DNA of 64,000 bases, from NCBI GenBank assembly GCA_964016985.1, contig OZ024823.1, forward strand, positions 136,172,112 through 136,236,111, in the 5' to 3' direction. Position 1 is the first letter of the stretch, and every line of letters begins with the position of its first letter. This DNA comes from Anodontia alba. Its lineage: Eukaryota; Mollusca; Bivalvia; Lucinida; Lucinidae. The notes under the pieces are model-generated. The model was not told the origin of the DNA and did not search any database. It worked only from the letters and a program-made list of their open reading frames with translations. A program made the translations under genes and the position numbers. This document shows positions 22,860-33,544 of this stretch, in pieces.

Positions 22860-23630
22860 TGTCAAAAAAGGAGCCATGGGAGAGCAAGTTGTCCTTGACA
22901 TTTGATGGTTGTTCGTAAACAGAAGTGTTGATTTCCTACACCCAGTCTCAAGTTAATGTGACATGCTCGTTCATGTGTCAGATAAAATAGCACTGATGTA
23001 AGGTACCTGTGGGTAATTATAGAGAAATGGCAGCATTATCATTTTGGTGAAGAGCGAAGATTCATCCTAGTCATATCATTTGCTACATCGTATACATCTC
23101 GTCGGGACTATCGCTTATCCGCGTAGCGAATAAAAAATATCCATGCTGACCTGCACAACTGCGCAGGCTAGCCGATGTATTTCTTATTTGCATATGTGCA
23201 AATGGTCGGTGATTACCCATAGAAGGCCTCACTATAGACAAGCGAGGTATCCATATCTATTATGACACCAGTGACACGACTTAAAAATGGATCATTGCGA
23301 TTCAGACACATAAAAAGTAATAAAAAACAACATATACATTTCAACTTTTTTACTTACAGATGAGATGTGATACATATCCGAAATAGTATATCAGTTTCTA
23401 GATTCAGTCACGTGGCATACAAACCTACAGCTGGTAAAAGTGCGTGTTGAGGTTGTAATATATGTTTGGGAGTTCAATGACCTTCTGGGTTATTTAAATG
23501 GCGACGACAGAGCAACCATTTGCTGACCATTTTGTTAAAAGTAGCTGATAGACAAGTTTTGAGAGTAGAGCAACCAGCTATAAAGCAAAAGAAGGCCATG
23601 ATCCACCTTGGTATCAGAACACTAGTTACC
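22860..23630. other. Unassigned, with a weak family B-like segment
   Basis: 23,050-23,200 includes GCGAAGATTCATCC and CTGCACAACTGCGCAGGCT, which may be a worn B copy. Confidence 0.35.
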
Positions 23631-23636
23631 CAGTGG

Positions 23637-23707
23637 GCACACAACGTTAAAATGACGTCGTATCACGGCGCTTCGACGTCATTTTGATGTTGTGTGCCTG
23701 CTGGGTA
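23637..23707. mobile_element. Element X1, 71-bp hairpin (CCCAGYGGGCAC type)
   Basis: Arms of 34 nt starting TACCCAGTGGGCACACAAC, inverted with four or five mismatches around a 3-nt loop (CAC). TGACGTC in the stem is itself CRE-like. A related half-worn copy is at 48,197-48,276. Confidence 0.8.
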
Positions 23708-23841
23708 GTGTCTACTACCTTCAATACGTTGAGGAAGCGTGAACAAACACATTCACACCCAGAACAGCAAGAACGACTAGCCTAGCGTCCAGCTCGAGGT
23801 CAGCAAATAGCTACATGTGACAGAACAAACATATGGAAAAC

Positions 23842-24120
23842 CATCACGAAAACACGCCTATATAATTTTGAGCCCATTAAACCCCACTTTTATATAGTAA
23901 AACTGGGGTTTATATGGGTATACATTATTTTTCTTACTTCTACTCAAAAACATAGATTGTGGGTACTCGTTAGAACCGCCTCGCCGAGGCGGTTCTTACG
24001 AGTACCCACAATCTATGTTTTGAGCAGAATTATATATAATATCAGAGTTTTTTATCTGAAAATTTTCAGTTTTAGGAGGTGAAATTTTCTATATATTTGA
24101 ATAGGCGTGTTTTCGCAATG
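23842..24120 (+). mobile_element. Family A MITE, copy A8
   Basis: CATCACGAAAACACGCC to GGCGTGTTTTCGCAATG. The core is nearly perfect with centre C. One arm reads GGTTCTTACGAG. Confidence 0.95.
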
Positions 24121-24239
24121 AAAACATCAAACAGGATGGAACGAAAAAAACAAGGCAGCCAGTACAAGGAATGATATCTATTAGAGCAATCGCCTTGAAA
24201 CGGTCAACTTTGATACCAGTTGGTGTGTCTAAAAGTTAC

Positions 24240-24420
24240 TTGACGAGTCGCAAAATTTTATTAGACCCTAATCAGACGCCGCTAAATGCGGCATCTGATC
24301 TGTGTATACACTGTTTGCTAATGCCTGTCTTACATACCAGTCTGCTCAATGCCTGTCGGGTTACTACGGTATTAAAACAGAACATAATATCGTGTTGTAA
24401 GTGATACTTTTTAAGTAATA
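24240..24420. mobile_element. Family F element, copy F9
   Basis: TAGACCCTAATCAGACGCCG, GCGGCATCTGATCTGTGTAT and ACACTGTTTGCTAATGCCTG form the F hairpin. Confidence 0.65.
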
Positions 24421-24529
24421 ATATATTTGCAACTTTAGAGCAGACGTACAGTAGACATAATATTAGTACATGTATACTACTTTTTTTCACTATTTTGAAA
24501 GTGTCAAAAGAAAAGCATTCTTTGGGCAT

Positions 24530-24690
24530 ATACGAACAGCGAATGACCAACTCAGCCTGCGCATCCGTGTATTCAGATCAGATATTCTTTATTGTTAATT
24601 AGTACATCATGCAACGTATAATGAGTTTGTAAGCATACAGTGAAGACTGAAATTAGACTGCACAGCTGCACACGCTGATCTTGGCCTTGG
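24530..24690. mobile_element. Family B-like element, worn
   Basis: CAGCCTGCGCATCCGTGTA and CTGATCTTGGCC are at B positions. The remainder is diverged. Confidence 0.4.
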
Positions 24691-24879
24691 TAATCTTTAA
24701 ATGTCCTGACTGTACCTTGACGCTTTACGCGGACTATTTGTATTATTTGTTTGTCTCACTTACAATTATTCATGAGATCTACTTCTCCATTTGGAAGGTC
24801 AAATCACTACTGTTGTTTAGGCTTAGGGGAATAGATTTCACTTTCAACGGAGGCCACTTTCTACAAATTGATTTGTCAC

Positions 24880-25020
24880 CCTTCTGAAAAAGGGTCTACC
24901 CTAAGAGGAAAGTCATCACTCACTTGAGAGCAAATTCATTCATGTTTGAGAAGATCTCTTTTCAGACTGTGCTGGAGTGCTCCAAATCAAACAGGAAGCC
25001 TCATCTGTTGTCTCCCTTGT
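24880..25020. mobile_element. Family H element, worn copy
   Basis: CCCTTCTGAAAAAGGGTCTACC and AGAGGAAAG match the left H arm. The right arm is partly lost. Confidence 0.5.
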
Positions 25021-25331
25021 AAATAAATACGCAACACCTACTTTTTTACATAATTTTCCTCAAACTTTATAAACAACGCATAAATCAGATTACATGTAAA
25101 TTGATTTCGCAATACATTAGTGGAGCAGCTGTGTTTGTGCATATAATATTCCTCTTTTTTATAGTTGTAGTCAATGGCCCGAACGCATAGCCATCGTAAC
25201 AGTTCACATACACACGAAGGTATCTTTTCACTTGATATGACACGTACACCGTATGTACACTAAGAATTCAGACAACTTAAAATTGTACCATATTTGTCCT
25301 AAATCTTGAAAAGTCTATTTTAAGTCCTGTT

Positions 25332-25610
25332 CATTACGAAAACTCGCCTGTTCAAATATATAGAAAATTTCGTCTAAAACAACTGAAAATTTTCACATAA
25401 AAAATCTGATATTTTTTTCATATTCCTGCTCAAAACATAGATTGTGGGTACTCGTTAGAACGCCTTGGCGAGGCGGTTCTAACAAATACCTACAATCTAT
25501 GCTTTCGATCAAAAATAAGAAAACATATGTTTACCCCTGTAAACCCCTGTTTTACTATATAAAAGTGGGGTTTAAGGGGGGTCAAAATTATATAGGCGTG
25601 TTTTCGTGAA
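25332..25610 (-). mobile_element. Family A MITE, copy A9
   Basis: CATTACGAAAACTCGCC to GGCGTGTTTTCGTGAAG. The core is slightly damaged (AGAACGCCTTGGCGAGG). Confidence 0.93.
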
Positions 25611-25619
25611 GGATGCTGT

Positions 25620-25770
25620 TGAATTCTACCGGCTGTGTAACAAACACTGTAGACCCTGATAAGACGCTACATTCTAGATCTAAACTGTTTACCCAGGCCT
25701 GTCTGTCCCGTATATAACAAACGATAAATACGGTATTGTAAGCAAAGCGTTGTTGTAAACAGATCAAATG
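25620..25770. mobile_element. Family F element, copy F10 (worn)
   Basis: AACACTGTAGACCCTGATAAG, ACGCTACATTC and TTTACCCAGGCCTGTCTGTC follow F order. It begins directly after A9. Confidence 0.5.
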
Positions 25771-25839
25771 ACTCCATAATGATATGCAGGAAACATGTTT
25801 TTTTAACAACAACGGTGTATCTGATCCAATATGAAGCTG

Positions 25840-25955
25840 AAAAAAAGACAAAAAAGAAAGAAAAGAAAAAGAAAAATTGCAGTGTCATATTAACAATACT
25901 GTATTCAATATACAAAAAAAAAAAAGAAAAAAAAAAAAAAAAAAAAAAAAAAAGA
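25840..25955. repeat. A-rich low-complexity tract
   Basis: Two A-rich blocks, the second (25,913-25,953) nearly pure A broken by single G. Open frames across it are translations of AAA or TTT. Confidence 0.9.
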
Positions 25956-26047
25956 AACACGACTAAAACAAAATTCCCCGAACGTTAAAATAATGGTTCT
26001 CATTTCATTAAAACATCCTCCTTAGATAGGGTGTGCATAAAATAACA

Positions 26048-26351
26048 AACTGTTTGTTTGAGTTGTTTGTTTGAGTTGGTGTTTCACGGCCCAGTCAACA
26101 CTGTAACGGTCAGTTAACCTACTCACACTGATCCTGGGCCGGTTTACTCGTCTGAGCGGTCAACGAGTACATGTACACATACTTTCGACAATAACTAACA
26201 AATGCCATTCTTGAATTAGCGAAAGAGGGCATATGATCGAAGAAACGATTTCATGATCAATCTCTGCGAAAGTTATCTGGCTGAGCTAGGATTCGAACTT
26301 GCGACACCTGGTTTTGCTGTCAGACGAAATACTGACTGCGCTACGATGTAA
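26048..26351 (-). mobile_element. tRNA-derived SINE, copy 1
   Basis: On the minus strand the head looks like a tRNA: TAGCGCAGTCAG (box A-like, 26,332-26,343) and GTTCGAATCC (box B, 26,289-26,298) at tRNA spacing. The body ends in GACTGGGCCGTGAAACACC followed by CAAACAAACA-type tail (26,050-26,075). The head is not a functional tRNA, since its stem pairing is poor. A 5'-truncated relative is at 56,785-56,995. Lysine- or arginine-like tRNA origin cannot be decided by eye. Confidence 0.8.
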
Positions 26352-26360
26352 GAACATACA

Positions 26361-26691
26361 CAGTAAACTCTTGATACAATGACAGCTTTTGTTCCCAAAG
26401 ATATTGCCATTAAAATGAATTTGCTGTTGTACAGAATTCTTAATGAGCAGAATGACATGCAACAAATGCCAAGTTTTATTCTTATTTCTTTATAGAACGT
26501 ATGTTTTGGATATTTGTTAGAATCGCCTCGGTGAGGCGATTCTAACAAATATCCAAAACATATGTTGTTTGAAGTATTGAATAGTAATGTTCCTGCATAA
26601 TTTGTGATTAACTATCACCTCTTAAGAGAGGGTTGCCGTGCTAGTCAAATTGTCAGTATAACGAATTTTGTCGGTACAATGAGGGTGACTA
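26361..26691. mobile_element. Family K element, copy K2
   Basis: CAGTAAACTCTTGATACAATG to TACAATGAGGGTGACT. The core repeats the K1 hairpin (ATATTTGTTAGAATCGCCTC and complement) with centre CGGTG. It sits beside the head of the SINE. Confidence 0.88.
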
Positions 26692-26699
26692 TCGAATTA

Positions 26700-27140
26700 A
26701 ATCGCTGTGATGAAATGAGGATGGGAGCTCATTGTAAACGTCTCAGACACTAACAGACTGCTTATTTGGAACATAAAGGGACAACTGCGTAGACTATTTG
26801 AAGCTTACGCACCAGGTATTTGAAACCATGGCCCCTACGGGGCCGGTGATAGTAGGGACATAAAGATGCTTCAGTGACGTGATTTAACCTCTGATGAGTC
26901 CCGCAAGTGCCGTAGATGTGCCGCGGTTTTGATTTCCAGCAAAACTAGCTGGGAAAAATAGGAGAAATAGAATTTAGCGGGACTTAGTGCAGTACATCCG
27001 ACGGGATTTAACTTCTCGCAAGAATCGAATTTCGTTTCTTTATATTGGCGGACAAGAGCCAAATCGAAAGTAAATTTAAGAGTATTGCCATAGGTAAGAA
27101 AGTTTGTCTAAATGGACCAGATCATTTGTTCTTATTCCTT
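26700..27140. other. Unassigned stretch
   Basis: No recognised repeat. A GGCCCCTACGGGGCC palindrome of 15 nt at about 26,830 stands out but has no partner copy in the window. Confidence 0.4.
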
Positions 27141-27150
27141 TCCGTTACCA

Positions 27151-27204
27151 CCCTACCCAACCCCCCCCCACCCCCGCCCCCACCCCCCCCCCCCACACAC
27201 ACAC
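27151..27204 (-). repeat. C-rich tract with CA end
   Basis: C runs of 4-12 separated by single A or G, then (CA)n. The complementary strand can form G-quadruplexes. The 92- and 60-codon frames across it are proline or glycine translations of the tract. Confidence 0.85.
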
Positions 27205-27930
27205 TCCCCGGTGGGACAAGGGCTTTTAGCAGGAATTTTACTTTAAATTCGGCTCTGCAGGGCTGGCCCTTCAAGCCAAGACTGGGACAACAAAAGACAT
27301 GCATTACATTCCCATACCGATGAGATAATTGCCTCTATCATTGTGTTTGCTCTATTGATGATATTTTAGCTGTGTTTTCCCTGTCCGTGTGTCTGACAGC
27401 TGAGTGCACTCTGCCAAACTACGTCATTGCACTTGTCGTTATATGCTTTAAAGCTTAAAGCGCTAAGTACAACACCAGCTGATGCAATGTTGTTGTCTTT
27501 TCTATTTTTTTTTAACCTTTCAAATCGGTATTTTTCAGACGAAGTAAGGCTTGGCAGCCATGTTTTCTTTGAAACTGATATAAATAAAATAATAGTAATA
27601 ATAATAAAATGCCGTCTGCTACAATTTTGCTTAGCGCTTTAAGGGTTAAGGATTAATTATCGTTTCCTCGTTACATTAGTTCAATGTAATTCCGTGTAAT
27701 CTACATTTTTGTGTCATTTTAAGTCATCACAGGACATAGAATAAAATGTTTACATGTGTCTGTTTTACAGTTACTAGTTTACTTGATATAATGCAATTGC
27801 TGAATCAAGAAAACGGTGAAAGCATCAAGACCTTGTATGTTTGACCAGTGCATGCAGGGGCAGAATGGAATTATTGCTACGCACACCCAGCAAAAAAGTT
27901 TAGCAGACGGAATTCTAGCTCCCATTGCTT
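27205..27930. other. Unassigned stretch
   Basis: No gene signature. AAGCGCTAAG and GCTTAGCGCTTTAAG (27,460 and 27,630) form a spaced inverted repeat that may bound a worn element. Confidence 0.4.
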
Positions 27931-27936
27931 CGAAAA

Positions 27937-28007
27937 TGGGGGCTGCTGATAAAGAAAAGAATTTGCTCCCAGAGGAGCAAATTCTTTTCTTTATGAGCAG
28001 CTCCCAT
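27937..28007. mobile_element. Family H-type hairpin, copy 8
   Basis: GGGGGCTGCTGATAAAGAAA and AAGAATTTGCTCC are mirrored by GGAGCAAATTCTT and TTTCTTTATGAGCAGCTCCC. The arms are about 34 nt and nearly perfect. The core is shared with H and J, but the flanks differ. Confidence 0.75.
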
Positions 28008-28009
28008 GA

Positions 28010-28820
28010 TATAGGATTATAGTATTTTATGTTAGAGAATTTCTCTTTATTGCAAATACTGTTCCTGATGTACTTGCGTAATGAGCGCTGTGCTTGTGAT
28101 GTTATGTCATCATTATACTTGGTAAAGAGTCGTCACCTGCTCTTTGCTTGCCCAACCATGTATAGAAGAAGCTTTATAAGGATTAAGTGTAAGGATTGAG
28201 TTTCCATATAACCAGATTTGAGCCCCCACTCCCAGCGCTTCCAAACTGGTGACCATTTCATGCGCAGTTCACCTTAGTGTGTTCTTTTTGGTTCATTCGA
28301 TGAAATGTTATTTTTTTCCAGTCAATACAGTTTAACCCTTTATTAGTTCCTTAGGAGGGCTATGTAGCTTTGTACCCTTTCCTCCTTAATATCCATGTTA
28401 ATTATTTTGTAAAACGTGCCTAAAGATACACTGGCTATTTGTATTTAACTCAGTTATGCACCAATATTTTGAATGTACTCCCTCATGTAAGATGAAACTG
28501 TTATCTATTGAATGGTCTAACACGGACACTGGCAATAATGCCTAAAGATAATAAATAAAGTCTTCCTTCGTGAATGAAGGAAGAGTTCACATTATGTGTT
28601 TAAAGGAAAGAAATTTCAAAACAGCAGACCAGTTTGATCAACTTACAAACAAGCATGTATATTCTTCTTCTAATGCAAAGCCGGCACACATGGTTAATTG
28701 ATTGTACTGTACTGAATTCAGACTTCAGTGGAAAATAATTGTACTATCCTTAATTCAGTAAACCAGTAAATCAGAAATCCGTTTTGTTTTTTTGTTTTTT
28801 CAGAATGTTTTAGCCCAGTT
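28010..28820. other. Unassigned stretch
   Basis: A short GAAGGAAGAG-type inverted repeat at 28,560 is the only visible structure. Confidence 0.35.
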
Positions 28821-28822
28821 AT

Positions 28823-29045
28823 TTAACCCTTAAAATGCCAAGAAAACCTGCATCTGAAAATGTCGTCTGTTTATGCCGTCTGCTGAATATTCTTGCAAAC
28901 TTTTCAAACCTGTTTTCACATACAAACAGTGTGGACCTTGATCAGGCTAGAGGAGCAGTCTGATCTGGGTCCACACAGTTTGCAAAAATGACTTTTAAAA
29001 TCACAAGCAGACGACAATTGTTGTGATTGGCAGTTTAAGGGTTAA
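28823..29045. mobile_element. Family F element, copy F1 with clear ends
   Basis: Terminal inverted repeats TTAACCCTTAAA and TTTAAGGGTTAA. Inside, CAAACAGTGTGGACCTTGAT and ATCTGGGTCCACACAGTTTG form the F hairpin. Subterminal TGTCGTCTG / CAGACGACA are also inverted. Confidence 0.85.
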
Positions 29046-29049
29046 CGAA

Positions 29050-29465
29050 ACAACCCGAGAGCCAAACTAATGAATGAAGAGCTAAGCTGCATGAAACAGT
29101 ATAATCTAATAGTATTTATTTATTTTCTTTCAGTAAGGAATTGAACTGCTCTTTGAGCTTCTGCTACAAAAGATTTCGAAGCCAGGTAGATGATAACAAA
29201 GATTAAAATCTGATAAAAAGAACAGGTAAGCGTGTCGAATACCAGACATATCAGGTAAGTACATTTGGGCAGTTTCAAGGGAAAAGGGGCTCAAAACGTA
29301 CCCAAAAAGACACTTAAAGGTCAGTTAATCCGCTGTATTCGTTAAGAGAATTTGAAAATGTCGAGGGTTTCGATGAATACTGAAGATCATAATTAACCTG
29401 CATAAAGATCTGTCTGACTCGCATCAGATATAACACACATTTTCGCGGTACGCTGTTACACTATT
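29050..29465. other. Unassigned stretch
   Basis: No repeat or gene recognised. Confidence 0.35.
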
Positions 29466-29469
29466 ACTT

Positions 29470-29690
29470 AATGCTTAGTATGCCGGGTAAAATTTCAGCG
29501 GACGACATTTTGATCATTTTTTTTTCTTATTTTTCCCAGAAAATAGAATTTGCCATTTCATGCAAATTGTCTCCTTAGGAGACAATTTGCATGAAATGTC
29601 AAATCCTATTTTCTGGGATAAATAATAAACAAAATATCAATTTGTTGTCTGCTGAATTGAATTTGTCCATGCCAAGTTGTTTTAATGCTT
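29470..29690. mobile_element. Family G element, copy G3 (best copy)
   Basis: Outer ends GGGTAAAATTTCAGCGGACG and the complement of TTGTCTGCTGAATTGAATTT. The inner hairpin (29,537-29,618) runs from TTCCCAGAAAATAG to CTATTTTCTGGG, with TTCATGCAAATTGTCTCC mirrored exactly. Two octamers lie face to face. Confidence 0.9.
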
Positions 29691-29699
29691 ATCTGCAGA

Positions 29700-30062
29700 A
29701 ATGCAGTTTACGATACAATCTCACCTTCCGTACTTGTATCATTTGGAGATTAAAGTGTCTCTCAATATGACGTCTTTACTGTTTCTTTTCTGTCTGTGAT
29801 ATTGGAAAACGATCAAATATTCATTGCTGATATCAGTCGACGAAAGTATCTTAGTTTATGCAGGTATACAGTCTAATTTTACAGTAAGCCCTTTTTAGGG
29901 ACATATACCCGCAGTGCACTGCTTGAGTTTGACCTTGGAGAGGGTGTACTTTGGTTTGTGGAAAGTGTACTGTCTGTCGTGCTTTGTATGCTCTTCCTAT
30001 TGTTGTCATTGGTAGGCTATATTCTGTGCTGACGGCTCTTCTTGGATACCTATACTATTTGA
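29700..30062. other. Unassigned, with a dispersed repeat segment
   Basis: 29,975-30,050 (GTCATTGGTAGGCTATATTC, CTCTTCTTGGATACC) matches 58,436-58,495. The rest is unassigned. Confidence 0.5.
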
Positions 30063-30065
30063 GCC

Positions 30066-30293
30066 AGCGCATGACAAAACCAACAAAATGGGATGTGCGC
30101 CCAGCGAAGACTTAGATCAGCCTGGGCATCCACCCAGCCTGATCAAAGTCTTCGTGGTGCGCTCAATAGGTAGCTAAGTACCCAAGCTTTCTTCATACAG
30201 ATAGCGAAGACTCAGATTAAAATTGTTGGCTTCCAAGGCTGAACTGAGCCTTCGCTGAGCGCACATGCCAGTCTGTTGGTTTTGTCATGCGCT
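30066..30293. mobile_element. Family B-like element with distinct ends, copy B7
   Basis: Perfect 20-nt terminal inverted repeats beginning AGCGCATGACAAAACCAACA. The inside has typical B words (TGTGCGCCCAGCGAAGAC; GCGCACATGCCAG), so the B body sits between ends that other B copies lack. Confidence 0.85.
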
Positions 30294-30337
30294 TATTTAT
30301 CTTGCTGCCGTTTTGTATGGCTAGGGGATGGTGTATT

Positions 30338-30342
<5 letters not shown>

Positions 30343-30382
<40 letters not shown>

Positions 30383-30402
30383 GGGGGGGGGGGGAGGGGG
30401 TA
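30343..30402 (+). repeat. (TG)n followed by G run
   Basis: About 19 TG units followed by 14 G, A, and 5 G. The minus frame of 77 codons is a translation of it. Confidence 0.95.
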
Positions 30403-31350
30403 AGAGCAGGTAACTTGAGGATAATTTTGGTACGGGTGTGAGAGCCAGTATTTCGAAACCTACCCCATTCATATACCTGGCCTTTGAAAAAACGGACCCT
30501 TTCATAGACTGGATCATCTTACCCATTCATGTACTGCCCATTGAGTTTTTGTACCAATTTATTGCTGGTAGTCAGACAAATATTGCAGGCAATTCATTAA
30601 ATATCAAGAAAACAAGCAGCTTAAAAAATCTCTGAGTGCAAAATATGTGCATATACCGGGAAGTCAGAAAAAGCGGGGCCTTTCATATACAAATCAAGAA
30701 AATTCGGGTCAGTCATATACTTTTTGTTGAAAAAAAGGGGCTAATCATATACCTTGCAGCCCTGAAAAAGGGCGCCATTCGGCACGCACATCCATATATA
30801 GGAAGTTACCCAACCCCCACCCCCGCCCCTACACACCCCCGAGGAATATTCATGCAACCAACATGCCTATTTTAGCCTGCCAACCAAACCCTTTACTCCA
30901 GATGTTTCCTAATGCGTTGATGGTTTGACATATAACCAGATGAGTTGCACAGGCTGTTCTACATTTTATCTGGTCAACAAGACACAAGGTACATTTTTCC
31001 CGAGCGCCTACGAATCAGGATGTACTAAAGTTCTTTCATCGGTTGATTAAGCAGTAAGTGGCTACGAGACTTAAGTCTAGGAAGCATGCTACTCTTGGTT
31101 CGGGATCACTGGCATTGTTCTCAGAAACAGAGGCGTGTTAATACTTCTTAGTACAGGCACCAAATTCACATTCTGATTGCTTTGGTGCGAAATGGTTTAT
31201 TCGTATAATGAACAGTGATAAGAAAGTATAGCGGTTAGTCAGGTAGTATTCTACTGAATGCAACGGTCAAAACTTTGAAGTGAAGTATGTTCTCCCCTCC
31301 AACGCTTTAACACACGCTAAATTTGAATATGAGCAGACTGTATGTATAAA
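30403..31350. other. Degenerate short-repeat stretch and unassigned DNA
   Basis: 30,440-30,830 has recurring CATATAC spaced by AAAAAAGGGGC-like segments, as if from an old tandem array. 30,850-31,350 is unassigned. Confidence 0.4.
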
Positions 31351-31357
31351 TAGTGTT

Positions 31358-31448
31358 TTTTTTTTTCCAAGAAAATAGGCATTGACATTTCATGAGAATC
31401 AGGACGATTAGCATGAAATGTCAATCGCTATTTTCTGGAAAACAAATA
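31358..31448. mobile_element. Family G hairpin element, copy G4
   Basis: CCAAGAAAATAGGCATTGAC and ATTTCATG are mirrored. The octamers are changed here (CATGAGAAT and ATTAGCATG), so the hairpin survives without them. Confidence 0.75.
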
Positions 31449-31689
31449 CGACATTGTCCCATTAGTGTTTGTAGGGTTAAGAGCTTTCTGTTATTTCTCA
31501 GCTATTGGAAACTTAAGATATAAGCATAACTAAGTTATCGCATCATTGGGAAAACGTAGTTTTATGGGGCTGTGAGCAAAATGCTACACGGTTAATTGAC
31601 AGTTCTTAGATTTTAGCATTTCTTTTCTTTTATATTTTGGTTTTGATTATATGTATTTATCAATGAAATATTTCACAGATTAAGTAGAG

Positions 31690-31985
31690 GACTCCTGTGC
31701 GGGCCGAGCATATATTTGTAGTTTGGAACTGTAACCGGCAGAATTAAGGGTGAAGTTTCGCGCGAGTAAACCTAGTTTACCCCACTCACCCCCACCCCCA
31801 GCAGGTTTCCTGCTGACCCTTCCAAGGCGGCTCCTTTGTTGAACTTTGCTCATTTGCCTGTGGTTTCATATGTGGGGTTTGCTTTTTCATCTTTTTTTAT
31901 GTTACGCACCTCTCCTTCTTTTGTTGCTTTAGAAAGGATGCGTTTCATCAATGTGGTTATCTTCCTGGGTATTTTTATTATATAA
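31690..31985. repeat. Dispersed repeat R, copy 1
   Basis: Matches 49,440-49,632 plus 49,975-50,070, including CGAGCATATATTTGTAGTTT, GGGTGAAGTTTCG, CCTTCTTTTG and TTCCTGGGTA. A reversed, weaker copy is at 61,320-61,540. Confidence 0.75.
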
Positions 31986-31989
31986 TTAG

Positions 31990-32276
31990 GGGATGGTCGG
32001 GTGTTGAAAAGGTGTCGTGCATCTTAAGTCGCTGGGGCGTCCAGTTGATATTGGCTTACAGTTGGGCAAGGCCTGCTATGCTTGTAGCAGGTAAGGGTAG
32101 AGGGGACATGTTTTTATTTCTTCTGTTTCTTTACTTTCATTCCAGTTCCTCTTTCTTCCCTGTCCCTCTCTTTCATCTCTTCTATTATCTCTTCTATCAC
32201 TTTTCTCCTTTTCTCTGGAAGACGACACAAAATAATGAACAAGGGTTGACGTGTCGTTAAACCCTAATACAATTAA
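31990..32276 (+). repeat. Dispersed repeat S, copy 2
   Basis: Inverse of 1771-2045. The pyrimidine-rich tract is at 32,110-32,215, and the end is GTGTCGTTAAACCCTAATAC. It lies directly after R1, so R and S may be parts of one longer family. Confidence 0.7.
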
Positions 32277-32574
32277 TCAAAATCCTTAGATATTTAACAT
32301 ACATAAAAGCAGCACTTGAATAAAATATTGTTCGTTTTTTTACAAGTATATATGTATGACGCTGCGGTGTGACTGAGGTACATGGCAGAGGCTTATGACG
32401 GCGGGGACAGGACGTGCGCGGACGGTTTGTGCAGTGGTTGGCCAAGCGAAAATGTTTGATTTGGATGCGAAATCGGAATGCCAAAAGACTTAGTCTACTT
32501 GACTATCCACCTACAAACTGTATTATGGCGGGTATCAGCGGAATACAAAGTCCCTGCATAGATTCTCGTATTTA

Positions 32575-32855
32575 CATCACGAAAACATGCCTATATGATA
32601 TCGACCCCCTTAAACCCCACTTTTATGTAGTAAAACTGGAGTTTACAGGGGTATACATTATTTTTCCTATTTCTGCTCAAAAACATAAATTGTGGGTACT
32701 CGTTAGAAACGCCTCAGCGAGGCGATTCTAACGAGTACCCACAATCTATGTTTTGAGCAGAAATGTGAAAAATATCAGAGCTTTTTATCTGAAAATTTTC
32801 AGTTTTTGGAGGTGAAATTTTCTATCTATTTGTATATAGGCGTGTTTTCGTAATG
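32575..32855 (+). mobile_element. Family A MITE, copy A10
   Basis: CATCACGAAAACATGCC to GGCGTGTTTTCGTAATG. The core has two unpaired changes (GAAACGCC, GGCGATTC). The long plus frame running into it is an artefact. Confidence 0.95.
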
Positions 32856-32859
32856 CCAC

Positions 32860-33340
32860 CGGTTTATCTGGTTCTTCCGTTGAATTGGTGTCGTATTTTC
32901 TCCACTGCTCGAGACAAGATTTTCGTGATATTTTTTCCACAACAAATACATGCTGTGGCTAAGCATTAAAACGTATTGCCGAGTAAATCCGTCAGAAAGC
33001 ATTGCTTGCTTCTGGTGTTTAATCTCTCATCGTACTAGTCGATGATTTACGATATTCTCTTTGTAATGTTTGTCACTTTAACCCACAATACATTTTTGTA
33101 ATTCAGACATAATAGTGTCGAATATTTTTAACCTACTACATCACTGCACACACAAATGTAAAAGCATAGATACGAACATAAGACTAACATGTTTTCTACT
33201 TCTAAAGATACGTACATAAAGCTTACATTTTTCTACTCCTAACTGCTCAATGGGACTTTAAACGTCCTTATTCATACCACCTGCGAATTCATCCAGCCTT
33301 GTAAATCAGATTTACATCACATTATCTAATTTGCATTTTA
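32860..33340. other. Unassigned stretch
   Basis: No recognised repeat or gene. Confidence 0.35.
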
Positions 33341-33341
33341 T

Positions 33342-33540
33342 CGCTTAGCATGCTAAGTAAAATTTTCAGCAGGCGACATTTTAAAATATTTTCTTACTTT
33401 TTTTTCTTAGAAAATAGGCTATGGTATTTTATGCAAATTGTCTCCAAAGGCTGGAGATAATTTGCACGAAATATGTAAGCTTAATTTCTGGGAAAAATAA
33501 AGAAGCTTATTAATTTCCCCCCTGCTGAACTTGTACAGAG
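33342..33540. mobile_element. Family G element, copy G5
   Basis: CTTAGCATGCTAAGTAAAAT and TCAGCAGGCGACATTTT at the left, CCCCTGCTGAACTTG at the right. The hairpin is worn (TTTATGCAAATTGTCTCC / GGAGATAATTTGCACG). Confidence 0.8.
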
Positions 33541-33544
33541 AGTG

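Noticed and set aside
26281..26351. Functional tRNA gene on the minus strand
   Set aside because: Boxes A and B are present, but acceptor and anticodon stems do not pair well and a SINE body follows.
27045..27323. Proline-rich protein frame
   Set aside because: It depends on the C-rich tract; no homology on either side.
32414..32731. 105-codon plus frame ending in FYVVKLEFTGVYIIFPISAQ-type sequence
   Set aside because: The same C-terminal peptide appears in other frames because it is the translated left arm of family A.
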